DNA of 64,000 bases from Sphagnum compactum. Taxonomy: Eukaryota; Bryophyta; Sphagnopsida; Sphagnales. The stretch covers positions 9,724,213-9,788,212 of the forward strand of contig OZ234493.1 of assembly GCA_965153455.1 (NCBI GenBank), read 5' to 3'. The notes below the pieces were generated by a model that saw nothing but the letters and a program-made list of their open reading frames with translations, was not told the origin of the DNA and did not search any database. Below, one piece after another: positions 12,003-23,339 of the stretch (within the stretch, counting starts at the first letter, position 1; every line of letters begins with the position of its first letter). Both the position numbers and the translations under genes were made by a program.

Positions 12003-13424
12003 TGGCAGCTCCCTTGTCACACATTCAGCCAACATCCAATTATATCCATAGCAGCATACCCATCCCAAATTTAAAAAAACGACATAAAAACTTCAACACC
12101 ATAAACACCACCGCATCTCCATAAATGTTCTTCCTTGTCTCCATTGCCGCCGTGTGCAAACACTCCCAGCCGAAAACAGAAAAAACCATTCATCCTTGAA
12201 AGCCCTAAAATTCCTTCTTGTACACATCCAAACCCTAAAAGTAAAAAACTTGTTACTCCACGACCAAGCTCGGGTGCTCAAAACTCAATATCAGCCAAAA
12301 AACACTCCAAATTATTGTTGGAATGGTATGCTTTCCACCACCTAATAGAGGTATGTTAATATACCCTTACCTTGCAAAATAAACATACCCTTTCCCTACC
12401 ATATTTGAAGGTAAATATTGAAGGTTATACCACGGGTTTGAGTTTGGACCAGTGTTGGCCGAGTATCTAGGTCCTGGCCGGGCATCTTCCAGGACATATG
12501 CACCTGGGTATGGGGTGCCTTGACCAATGGCCAACGGCTGACAAAAAAAACAGGCGATAGATATCCTACATTGGCAGGCCTCTCTTTGCCCACACCCAGG
12601 TGATGCCCTCACTTGGGTGGCCTTGTGTTTGGCAAAGCCCATGAGATGTTATGTGGGGGTAGGCATCTCACATTGCAAACCCATAAAGGGAAATAGGGTT
12701 TAGGAATAGAATTTTTAAGGTTAGATTAAAATGTCAATAACTTTAATCCTTCCCCACTTTGTTAATAAGCTGCCCCTACTTTTTGTTGGGGGCATTTTTG
12801 GTAAGTTGTGTGTGATAGTTTCATGCTCACATTTGTCTTCGACTCATCCTTTTTTTTTCAAATTTGAAAATGGATTTGAATTATGACCATGCTCTGAGTT
12901 GCAGATGCCTTGGTTTATGTCTGGTGGGCAATTTAAGAAAATGCTCTGCCCCTTGCTCGTGTTTTCTTTCAATGGTTGTGTTACCATCACTGTTCAGTCA
13001 TTCATTTGCTGCTATTCTTACCATCTCCATTGTATTCTCTTAAAGTGATTTTGGAGGTTTTCAACAGTTGGAAGTGACCCCAAAAAACAGTAAAAATTGT
13101 CAGACTTTTATATTTGATTTTCAGTTTTAGCCAAAATGATTGAAGGATGATTAAAGTTTTTAAATTTCTTACATGTGTTTATAGTCAGTCACATTTGGCT
13201 AAATCTTCCAAAGGACAGTTGCCATTTTTTCTACATCTTCCTATAGATCATTGTCACTTTGGCTAAAATAAAGGAATTCCTAAAAGAAACACTGCAGGTC
13301 CATTCTCAAAAGGATTGTGGCTGAGCTAAAAATTGTTTGATGTTGTTGAGCAGTCTTGAATGTACATTTTAAATCCCTTCGCATAGATGCAGTGCACTTT
13401 GAGGGTTCAAATGTTTTGTATAAT
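12003..13424. other. intergenic, no gene recognised
   Basis: Mixed composition. A GC-richer stretch at 12360-12660 keeps a 91-codon minus-strand frame open, but it shows no recognisable domain and is probably non-coding. Confidence 0.4.
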
Positions 13425-13520
13425 AGAGTTATCCGTAAAGTAAGATAAAACACAGTACCAGAACCCTGAGTTTGGTCATACACAGGGTGAGATTTAAAAA
13501 AACCCTGCAAAAAATGTAGT
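13425..13520 (-). mobile_element. truncated copy of the 5739-6102 MITE family
   Basis: Read on the minus strand, this repeats the right end of the 5.7 kb element, including TATGACCAAACTCAGGGTTC and the terminal CTTACTTTACGGATAACTCT. The other end is missing. Confidence 0.65.
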
Positions 13521-13784
13521 TGTTTGGTTTTTTTAGTTTTGATTTGTTAACACACCCTAAATAAAAATGGAATCAAGTTTTTTAGATCAAGGATGTAATG
13601 TGTTCATGAATGAGAGTAAAATAAAAAATTGAGGATAAATTGAATGTGAAAGGTTTAAAGAAATTTCACGGTTTCAATTAGAAAATGATGATGCGATGCA
13701 ATTAATTATGAAAAAATTAGATGAACAAAGGATAAATTGAAAACCCCATGGTAGAAGTTTGACAACTTGGGCACTTTTTTGTGT

Positions 13785-15990
13785 TAATGATGAATCACCA
13801 GTTAATGTTAATGTGTTACAGGTTGTGTTGTATTTTATGTTATAATAGACTAGTAGGTCAACCTGTAATATTGGAAAAAAGAACAAAATTAGGAAAAGAT
13901 TTGTTTCATATTTCAAGGAATAATGGGATAATTTCATTAAAAAATGTATGGATGCAAACCACAGACAAATTGCCAAAAAAATTCAGGAAGTGAATATTAG
14001 TTTGAAAAGTCCATTGGAAAGACAATTTGCAAAAAAAAGGCCTAAAATGAGTGCAAGTGCATTTTTTATTTATTTTGGGGCAATAGATCCTTACTAAAAG
14101 GATAATGCACACTATAATTTTTTTGTTTATTAGTTGTCAAAAACCATTTGCCCATTCAGTTTGTGGAAAATATCGAATTGAAGTGTTTGGTAATGTAGTT
14201 ATACTTTTCATGCTTTTTCCTTTCGAAAAAAACCTTTAATTAGGAAGTGTTACTATATTTGGCTAAAAAGAAAAAAAAAATGTTTGACTAGTTTTGGCAA
14301 TGTGTTTTGTTATACAAGTTTTGATTTGTGAATGTCCGAAGGGGCACATGATGTAAATTTGCATTGGTTGTAAATTTCTTGGGAAGATATTCGATGCAAA
14401 GACACATTACTATTGTTTTATTCGAAGCATTTGAAACATCAAGGAAAACATTGGCAAGAAGTTTGCAAGACCTTTTAAAGAAGTATGGTTTGACTAGAAA
14501 GATCCTTGCTTATGTTAAAGATGAAAGAGCAAATTTGAATATAATGACAATTGTCTTGAAGTCAATAGTAAGTTGTGAAGCTTTAGATGTGATGGAAAGT
14601 TTTTATGGGACTTGCTTTTGGCATACCTTCTCTAAGGCTTGTCAATATGCAATTGTTGAATTTTTTTTTTTGAGGGGTTTGAAATATTTTCCATTAAATT
14701 TGCCTAGGCAAATTTGTAAAACTTTATCACATGGCCTAAAGTTAGGGAAACAAAAACAAGAATGATGCAAGCATGCACTATTGTAGGCTTCAAGCTTAAA
14801 AACTTGAACACACCAATTAAAATAAAGTAAAATGCGAGTTATTTTGTTCTAGTTTTCTTTCCCCTTTTATTGTTTTGAATTTTTGTATTCCAAAATGTTG
14901 CCTTTTAATTGGGAATGTGAATTGTGTAGGGTTGTAAGCAAAATGATCATGTGCTTTTCGGAAGCCTTTCAATTTGGAGAAACCATTACCTTTTGTTATA
15001 TCAAGTACATTGGTCTTAGGGTCACTAACTGTGTTCCCCCTCCACCCAAATCGCATATATCATAGATTATTGTAAACATTTTATTTCTTGTTGTCATTAC
15101 TTGCATTTTAAACCAATCCAAAGCTTATTGGTGTTTGAATGATTCTAATTGGAATGTAGACATATCCATGAGTTTAAAATTAAAAGAAAAAATGAACCAT
15201 GTCTCCCTACATTGATTGCTTTAATTAATGATGATGATTTGGCTTGAATATTGAGTTGGGAGCTTTTGCAAAAAACATTAAGAAGGAAGTCATTGGGGTC
15301 ATTGACTTTTTCTTTACCTTCTTGACAAAATACAATGAGAGAAGAATGCATAATATGTTAGCATTGTTGTTACATCCTAGTATCAAAAGTTTGAAATTGA
15401 TTTATTCTTTTATTGGTTGTGAACATAGGGTGGCCATAGCAAAAGAATATGATAGGAAATCCTACTTTTTTATGCTCTTAAAATCTTATCATGATTTGCA
15501 TCCATTGCTTCATGCTAAATGTTCCTTTGTTCCCAAAATTGATGAAGGTAACCATTTTTGAAATGGTGGTTAACACTAGTGAACTTGCAAAGGAGTTTGT
15601 TAGTGTAGAATTGTTGATATTTCAAAAAAATCAAGTGGATGCAAAAATGATATCAAATGCCCTTTGGAATGGTAGAGGAAACATGAAACCATTTTCTCAA
15701 TTGTTGGCTTTTTAGCTATTTAGCTAGACAAATATTAGGGATTGTAGTTCTTCAAATTGAAATTAAAAGAATATTTTCCCTTGTTAGAATTCTTATCAAT
15801 TTGAAGAGATGTCATTTATAACGAGATAACTTTGAAAAATTGATCTTTTTGAGAAATAATTGGCCAAATGATGCAAGGGTGGCTTGTAAGGTTCTTAATA
15901 ATTTCGTAAAATTGATAGATTTCGACTTAGACTTAAAGTAGGAATTAGATGAGTTTGAAGGTTCATTTGAATGAGATGAATTAAAAGTGA
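13785..15990 (+). pseudogene. decayed BED-finger hAT-type transposase, copy 1
   Basis: Pieces of one coding sequence lie in order across several frames. A BED-type finger remnant comes first (CCILCYNRL with C-x-x-C, GQPVILEKRTKLGK, then MDANH in another frame). A hAT core follows at 14364-14765 with FEAFETSRKTLARSLQDLL, KKYGLTRKILAYVKDE and CFWHTFSKACQYA. Then come ASKMIM-like and TFCY motifs near 14940, HNMLALLLHPSIKSLKL and CEHRVAIAKEYDRKS near 15350-15460, and a C-terminal part to about 15975 with NLKRCHL and NWPNDARVACKV. Many frameshifts and stops make it non-functional. The family is the BED/hAT (Ac-like) group common in plants. No terminal repeats or 8 bp duplication were located. Confidence 0.75.
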
Positions 15991-17747
15991 CCTTTAATGT
16001 CATTTGTTTGTTTTGTATATCTTTGAAATGTGATCACATATTTTTGTTTAAATATTGAAGGTTTGTATGAACCTTGCTGATTTACTTTTGGCCCTACGAA
16101 AATTTAATTTTTTTTAAAGATCTGAATCCAAAAATCTTAAAGTGAAATTAAAGAACCCACTTAGTATAACAAACTAATTGAAATGAATTAAGAACTGGTT
16201 GTGAAAGAATTAATTGGGCATGAGGAAAAATAAAAATAAAGAACAAGATAAGGTATGAATATTTGGAAATTAGACTAGGTAGTTATGAAAACAAATTAAT
16301 AATTGCCCAACATTAGTTTGGACTGTCAATTGTATATTTCATATCAAGGAGCTTTCAATTTTCTTTCTAGTTTCCCAAGTTCCACCCATAAACTTGAAAA
16401 TTGAAATTGGAAAAGGTGAAAGGTTGATAATGTGAAACTACCTAGATCAATCATTATGATTGACCAATTATAAAGATGAAGTAACAATCAAAATTATTAA
16501 ACTTTTCCAAGGCTTGAGGATGTGCATTTTCTCCAAGTTAAAGTAGTCTTTGGATGGGCCCATTGGATATGACATTTGTTACACCTCATCCAAGATTTCT
16601 AATGTATAACAATTTATGGCATGCATGTGGAAACGTTTGGATTTGTAACTAATTGAAAAAGAGAAGTGAAACCCATATTAACACAAAAGTCAACAATCAA
16701 GTAGGAAGGTCAAAAGAAGATAAAGTATTCAAGAAACACGATAGACCTAAATGGATGAAAAATAACCTTAATGGAATAAGATTACATGAAGAAAAGCCTA
16801 AATGAATGAAGGGAACCATCCACAAAGACACTAATTGTGAAGGGATGGATGATTTTTAGATTTTTTAACAATTTATTTTGGGGTATCTATGATAGAAAAT
16901 TTTCAAACCTTATTTTAGAATTACTTTAATGTTATAATCCAATGTTGATTGGTTCTTGATTTTAAAAGAACTGTCATATTTGGATATAAAGCTTTTTGAA
17001 AAATGGGAAACCTTCTAGTCTTGGGTTTAATGAATATTTTCAAAAAATAAAAATTGTAAGTTTCAAGGCTACTTGTCAAATTCCTTTGACCATCATTTTT
17101 GGGTTTGATTTTTTCCTTGAAACTCACAAATTTTAATTTTTGAAATTATGAATGTTAAACAAGAGTATGCTATATCAACACATTTATAAAATAGAAAGCC
17201 TTATTGAGGCTAGGCCAATTGAAAGTGTAGGATAATACCCCAAGATGAGGGGTTTCATAAAATAAAGGTCCTCCCTAGATGGTAGCTAAGGTCCAAGGAT
17301 TGAACCCGCATGGGAATATCAATGTATGAAGGCATTAAATCCCATATAATGATTTGCAATGGGTGGTTCTCACTTTTTTGTACAAACTTTTAGTTCTAGT
17401 TTTCTAAAACCAATATTTTCCATAAAAGACAATTAGTTATGGTATCAAACTTTTGGAAAAAAATTCAACTACTTCTTTAAATGCTAATTTTCACAAATTG
17501 AAGAACAAGAAATTCTCAAAAATAATTTTCGCAAATCAATTATTAATATTTCAATTCTTTCTAGCAAAATGATTTCATTATTTTTAATTAATTTTTTCCC
17601 AAAAAGTAGTAAAATAACAAAGAGTGAATATATATATTTATTTATTTATTTATTTTCTTCCATAATTTCATATGTTCACAATTTCATCCCGTTCAAATGA
17701 ACCTTGAAATAATTTTGATTGTTCTTTTAACTTTAGAAACTTTTCAA
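15991..17747. other. spacer between two hAT relics
   Basis: AT-rich and non-coding. Part of it may belong to the hAT elements or their flanks, but no terminal inverted repeats could be assigned. A (TTTA)n run lies at about 17635-17655. Confidence 0.4.
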
Positions 17748-19790
17748 TTAACACCAAATTAAAAGGTGATTTGCAAAAATACCAAAACTGCAATCTTCTT
17801 CAATTGCTAAATCCGCCCAACCAACTTCAAATTTTAACATAGTATGTAAATGATTATGACATTTGATAAGCATGGGATATAAAGATCCCTTGTCATATTC
17901 TTCAACAATAGCTACACCTTCATAGCCAATATAAAATGATACTAGATGAAAGTTTTTAAAATTAGGGTCTAACATCAAAGACAACATGCTCTAGGTTTTT
18001 TTGACATCATATTTCCTTAGAAAGGGAAGAAAAAATCCAACACCCCCAATACCTCATTTTTCACATTAGAAGTTAACAAAAAAAACTAAAAAGCAACCCC
18101 AATATCATCATCTACAAAATTGATTAAGGTTGGTTAGATTCAACTTCTTCCTTCAATAAAAACACATCTTTATTATAGAATGCAATGCATCATTCAATAG
18201 TTAATGGCTTCAATATCAATTTAAAACACAAGCATTCACAATTGGGGAGAGACATTTAACAATTAATTTGAAAAATGTGCCATGTAAGATGAGGAAACAT
18301 TTTCCCATTGATTTTGATAGAAAATTGTTTGTTGTAACAAAAGGTAATAACATTTAAAAAAGGCAAAGCCTTTTGGAACATGATCACTTTGGAAGCAAAC
18401 TTAACATTCAATGTTGATATTTTCAAACTATAGCTCAAATAAAAAACCTAAAATCTAAATGAACTATGTTCAAATAATTTTTTACAATCATTAAAAAAAA
18501 TTATCTTGTGTTAATTAGAGTGTTTAATTATTTTTTACATATATTAAACTCTTCATAAACCTTTTCGTCCATTCTTGTCTACTTATTTTAGACTTCTTAG
18601 GCCAAGTTATACATTTTGGTAAATCTAATTCATTGGACTTAATAGAAACATACTTGAGATTTTGACACATTTAAATTTATTTTTTTCACATATTGGCAAG
18701 CTTTAGGGAAAACATGGCCAAAATACGAATCTTAAAACATTCCTCCAAACCAAAACATTTACAAACCATAATAGATTTTAAATCAGTTGTCACAACATAA
18801 GAATTTTTTTCTTCAACCCATATTCATCCAATAATTGTATCAAATTTCTTGCTAAGATTTATTAATAATTGTTGTTGTTTCAAACAAACTAATGGTGGCA
18901 TGATTTGGTTTCTAATTAGCTTTTAAAAACATTTTCACAAGAGCAAAAATGTGATGTGCACTTTGAAAAATCCATAAATTAAACCTTCCTATTGGAATAT
19001 TGCAAACTTTGACTAATTTTGATAAACCATAGTCTTGTTTTTTTTCTCCACCAAGTTAAGCAACACCTATTAATTTATTTTTTCTTAACAGAAAGACCAT
19101 TTGAGGACATAAATGCAAGGCTAGACACTTCATCTAAATACTTTCCAAAAATTGCATTGGCAAATGATTTTTGACAATAAAAAAACCCAAGTTTTGAAAA
19201 ACATATTTTTGTTGCCTGTTATCTTCTTTCAAGGGATTTTTTCAAAAAAAAAAATTGAAATTTGTCCATTAGACAAATTGGAGCTTTATTTAGTTGATTA
19301 ATTACCTTTGAACATTTTTTCTTAATGGACTATTGACCTCTTTTTCAGTTTTAATAAAAATAATGACATGGTTTGCATTCACATGTTTGTTGAAAGTTAT
19401 TATACCATTTGTTTCAAAATATGAAATTAACCCTTTTCTTGCTTAAATTATGATTAAATACATTGATAAGATTGTTGTAACAAAAAATACATCACATCAT
19501 TTGAAGATTGTTATGATCAATGTCTTTGTTATTATTAACATAAAAAACCCAACAAAATGCATTTCTACCATGTGGTCTACATTTAATTCTTTGAGCATGC
19601 AACTTTTAAAGGTTCATTTTCATTATTTTTTTCCATTTTTAGGAACTCTATTGCTTTTTATTTCCAAATTGGGATAATATGTAGACATTTTTTTCCCATA
19701 GGAACATCATTGAATTTTTTTTCACATGCTCCATTTTTAGTTGAAATTATATTTTCATTTCATTTGACTATTCCATTTTTCAATAAGTTT
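17748..19790 (-). pseudogene. decayed BED-finger hAT-type transposase, copy 2
   Basis: On the minus strand, the same protein as copy 1 can be followed from about 19790 down to 17748 in broken frames. It begins with PHGRNAF and CIFCYNN (BED finger), then KNHLPMQFLES, LHLCPQMVF, FDLWxFQSAHHIFALV-like text, FASKVIMFQKAL at about 18385, and MLSLMLDPNFK, VAIVEEYDKGS and LIKCHNHLH at 17987-17850. Stops and frameshifts are frequent. Copies 1 and 2 lie tail to tail and are diverged from each other, so they look like separate old insertions. Confidence 0.72.
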
Positions 19791-20159
19791 TCAAGAGTGT
19801 TATTCAACAAGAGTGAAAAAATCGAAACAAGAGATTGTTTTGCAAAGATGTTTTTTAATTTCTTATTTGAAAATTGATTTAACTATTTCGAGCCTAAAGG
19901 TTAAAATAACTTAACCTTTCTCTCTTTATGTAAAAAATGAGTATGCAAAATGAAGTGTAAGGGTTAAAACAATGCAAAAAAAAGTATGAATCCTATAACC
20001 AACAAACATATTTGTTGATGTTTGAATGCTACCAAGTTTAATAAAAAATATAAATTGAAATTGGAACATAAAAAAGTAAGTTCACCTAAATAAATGAAAT
20101 ATAAAAACATTAACATCTAGACAAAATAATAAAAAATTACAAGCATAGTTTGAAAATCA

Positions 20160-20760
20160 TACATAAAAAAACAATTCAATGGTGGATCCAATCTCATTGC
20201 TCCTTGTAATAGCAAGTGGGGGGGAAGTACCAAACCACCAAAAGAAGTAACAACAAGGGAAACCAAACAACAACATGAAAGGATTTGAGTAGCACACATG
20301 GGAGCTTGGTAAAAAAGGTACCTAAGCTGGGAGGAATCAAATAACAACATGAGGAGTGAACAATAATGCAAGAGGACCCAAGTGGCAAGTGGCAACCAAG
20401 AAAACCAAACCAACAACTGAGAAGAGTTACTCTTTGTTCAATAACAACACAAGAAGACCCAATAACAATGTAAGAAGACCCCAATAGTAATGTAAAAGGG
20501 CTTGAACAACAACAATGCAAAATGATTTGAACAACAATAACACAAGAGGACACAAATAGTAGCAATGCAAAAGGACTTGAATAGCAATGCAAGAGGGGCT
20601 ATTCATTGTTAAACAATGAAGAAAGAAGACTTGAGGAGCAACATCACAAGAAAATTCAAGCAACAACACAAGAGGAGCTATTTGTTGCCAAGTAACAACA
20701 TAAGATGGTGAATGCATGGTATGGTGGTTCACTTTGTGCATCACGCACATGATTTTTATA
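20160..20760. repeat. degenerate minisatellite, block 1
   Basis: Units of roughly 22-27 bp rich in AACAACA, AATGCAAGAGGA and ACCCAA repeat degenerately. Example fragments are CAATAACAATGTAAGAAGAC and AGCAATGCAAAAGGACTTGA. Long minus-strand frames here are simply translations of the repeat into Leu/Val/Cys-rich strings and are not genes. Confidence 0.7.
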
Positions 20761-21309
20761 GGCTACCTTTAGTTTGAACACCTATGGCAAAAAAATTGCT
20801 TACATTTGTTTATTGGCCATTATATCTACATTAACAACTTGATTATTAATATACATGTACAATTTTTTTCAAAAAATGTACATTCATTTTTAATAATGGA
20901 CTTTCGAAATTAAAATTATGGATTGACCAACTGATTGGATTGAAATAAGATTGAAATCTTGACATTGAATTTCATTTCAAACCATTTATAGGGATTCAAT
21001 ATATGATATAATTTCAAACTCATATGTGGAATCCTTGCTTCAAAAGCTTCAGCCAAAATTGAGTTATGAACTTTTGAATGATAAAATTTGGGGCTTTTTT
21101 TCATAAGTCCTTATAAGTTGCAATTTTTTTAGGTTTTAGTTTTTTTTTTCGTTGTAGCAAATGGCATTGAAATATTTAAGTGGCTACTTTTTCGTTGAGT
21201 TTATTAGTTTAAATCACTATGTAATCTTTTATTTAATTATTGATATAATAATAAACAACCATTTTAACACTATTGAATATACTTTTATGGAGTATTTTAT
21301 CTGCCAAAA
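20761..21309. other. AT-rich sequence separating two minisatellite blocks
   Basis: No repeats of the flanking minisatellite type occur here. GTGAATGCATGG-like text on the left and CCCATGCATTCATCC on the right edge hint at a short inverted border, so this 0.55 kb may be an insertion. No coding potential was seen. Confidence 0.35.
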
Positions 21310-21440
21310 TTGAGCCACCCATGCATTCATCCAAGAGGACCCAAACAATAACATAAGAAGAGTTGACTAGTAATGCAAGAGGATCCAAACAACAACATAA
21401 AAGGAGCCAACCATCAACACAAGAGGACCAACACAAAAGG
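21310..21440. repeat. degenerate minisatellite, block 2
   Basis: The same motif family as 20160-20760 reappears: CCAAGAGGACCCAAACAATA, AATGCAAGAGGATCC and CAACACAAGAGGACC. Confidence 0.65.
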
Positions 21441-22269
21441 AGCTGAACGAATTTTTAAAAAAGTCAATTTACTAATTCACAAAACTCTAACCTTTAATGT
21501 AGAAAACAAATTGATTAACAAAAATGAGACCAAGATTTTTTATCTTGTTTTTGAAGACTAAAGAAAAAACTTTAACTTTCAATGGCTATGGAAGTGTTGC
21601 CTGAAACCTAAGACCTTACAATATTTTTGTTTTAAAAACCTAAGATACCTAGGTGAAAACTATATGCTAGCTTTTTTAAATATCATGTTAGGGTATCCAT
21701 TTTTTGAAAGTTAGATAAAAGGGCAAGGTTCAAGGTCACTTTTCACCTTAATGACACCATGTGAGTTGGATATTAATTACGAAATCATTCCTAGTGAGAA
21801 CTAACTTGAACTCTTGATGAGTTTTCATTTCATTTTTGATATTTGTCAAACATTAGTAATGATTTGATGAAGCATTATTTTTCAAATTTCTTCTGATATC
21901 TTGTGAATATTGTGGGGAAGAAAGGGAATTAAAAAATAAAATGATAACATGCATTTGAGAAAATGAAATGCCCTTCATTTGGCAAAGGCAATATTGTTGT
22001 AAATGACATGCCTTGCATTTATGTAAAAAGATTTTAGTTAGGTCATTCCTAATATTGTGAAAATTTTCATTTTAAGAGAACGTCATATCTTGGTTTTGGT
22101 TTTTTTTATTAAAATGGAGGTTCTTTAGGTGTGGGTTTGAGTTTGATTATTCTCATTTTTTAAACATTGTGATTTTGGTTCTAGCACATGTTTTTTAATT
22201 CAAAAAGATCCTTTGAAATTAGTTCAAAACTAAATCTAGTTCCATGTACACATTACACACTCCCTTATG

Positions 22270-22640
22270 GGCAATATTGTTTAAATAAAAAGTTTTATAA
22301 CAAATTAAAACCAGGATCTATATAGGTATGAAAATTAAAAATTAATACAAGATAAATATTTAACTTTGAAGTTGAACCTACTTCTCAACTTTTAAAAAAA
22401 AAATCAGCTTCGCCTACTTAAAGAACTTACCCCTCCTTCCTTCCTTTGACGATGGACTTTTCATGATTCTGGTTTTGAGTTTAGATCTAGCAAAAGAAGA
22501 CTAGTTCCAGAGTTGAATTCTTGTGTTGGTTCCAACAAGAAGGGTTTATGCTCGGGTCCAAATCACAAGAATCTAATTTTGAACCCTCGATTTTAACACT
22601 GAAAACCAAATGCCCTCAAACTTTGGTCATTAACAATGTT
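22270..22640 (+). repeat. dispersed repeat, copy near 22.3 kb
   Basis: GTTTTATAACAAATTAAAAC, CAACTTTT...CAGCTTCGCCTAC and TTCTTGTGTTGGTTCCAACA recur in the same order at 47400-47720 (+), and partly on the minus strand at 38690-38960. It is an unclassified interspersed repeat without coding potential. Confidence 0.55.
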
Positions 22641-23064
22641 GGGTGGTTCTCAGAATGAGGGACGGATACCCATCAATTATCAACCCAATTTTATATACTC
22701 ATTTATTCACTGGGTTCTCAAAAAATCAAATAACCGATGGTTCTTAAAAACTGAAAAAAAATGGTCAAAGAATTGGCCAGAGAACCATTCATTCTTTGCC
22801 CAGGTCTTCCATGAAAATCACTTGTTCCTTAAGGTTTTCAAAGTAACCAAAAATGACAAAGCCTGAATTTTTGTCAAAGATCCAAAACGAGCAATTCTTT
22901 GATCCGGGAATATTAAAAGAACCTGAAGTGGTGATTCTGTGAAAATTCAACGAACCGCTCAACACTGGTCATTATGGTCCAAGGGAGGATTCCGCATACA
23001 CGCTTTTGACTTTTGAAGTTCAAATACAACAAATTAGGATACAAATAAATCATTTGGATCAATA

Positions 23065-23339
23065 GAGAGTTATTGGTAAAGTCACACTATCTTCTTCACC
23101 CAGTCTTTGGGCCTGCTTTCACCTCCTATCCCCTCTTTCAGTGGGTATCCGCAAAGTGGAAATTTTATTATATCTCAGTGTGAAATGAAATGATGAAACT
23201 CAGTTTACCACCAAAACTAGTTTGGGTCCCAGTTATTTCGTTTTGTAAAATTTTCATTCCCAGTTATGTGTTCAATACCCTATTCTTTTGAAACTCGTCA
23301 TTCTCGCCCCCTAACCATGTGACTTTACAAATAACTCTC
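23065..23339 (+). mobile_element. 275 bp MITE with 22 bp terminal inverted repeats
   Basis: The left end GAGAGTTATTGGTAAAGTCA and the reverse complement of the right end GAGAGTTATTTGTAAAGTCA differ at one position; both continue CA. Flanking ATA on both sides is a possible 3 bp target duplication. It shares its interior with 5739-6102 and carries no open frame. The superfamily cannot be fixed from the ends alone. Confidence 0.82.

Noticed and set aside
12367-12642. 91-codon minus-strand frame in GC-richer sequence
   Set aside because: No recognisable domain or conserved motif; probably chance.
17220-17345. tRNA-like B box on the minus strand (GGGTTCAATCC)
   Set aside because: No A box or cloverleaf; a single short motif is not enough.
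20194-20750. Long minus-strand frames rich in Leu, Val and Cys, membrane-like
   Set aside because: They are translations of the degenerate minisatellite and overlap one another in several frames.
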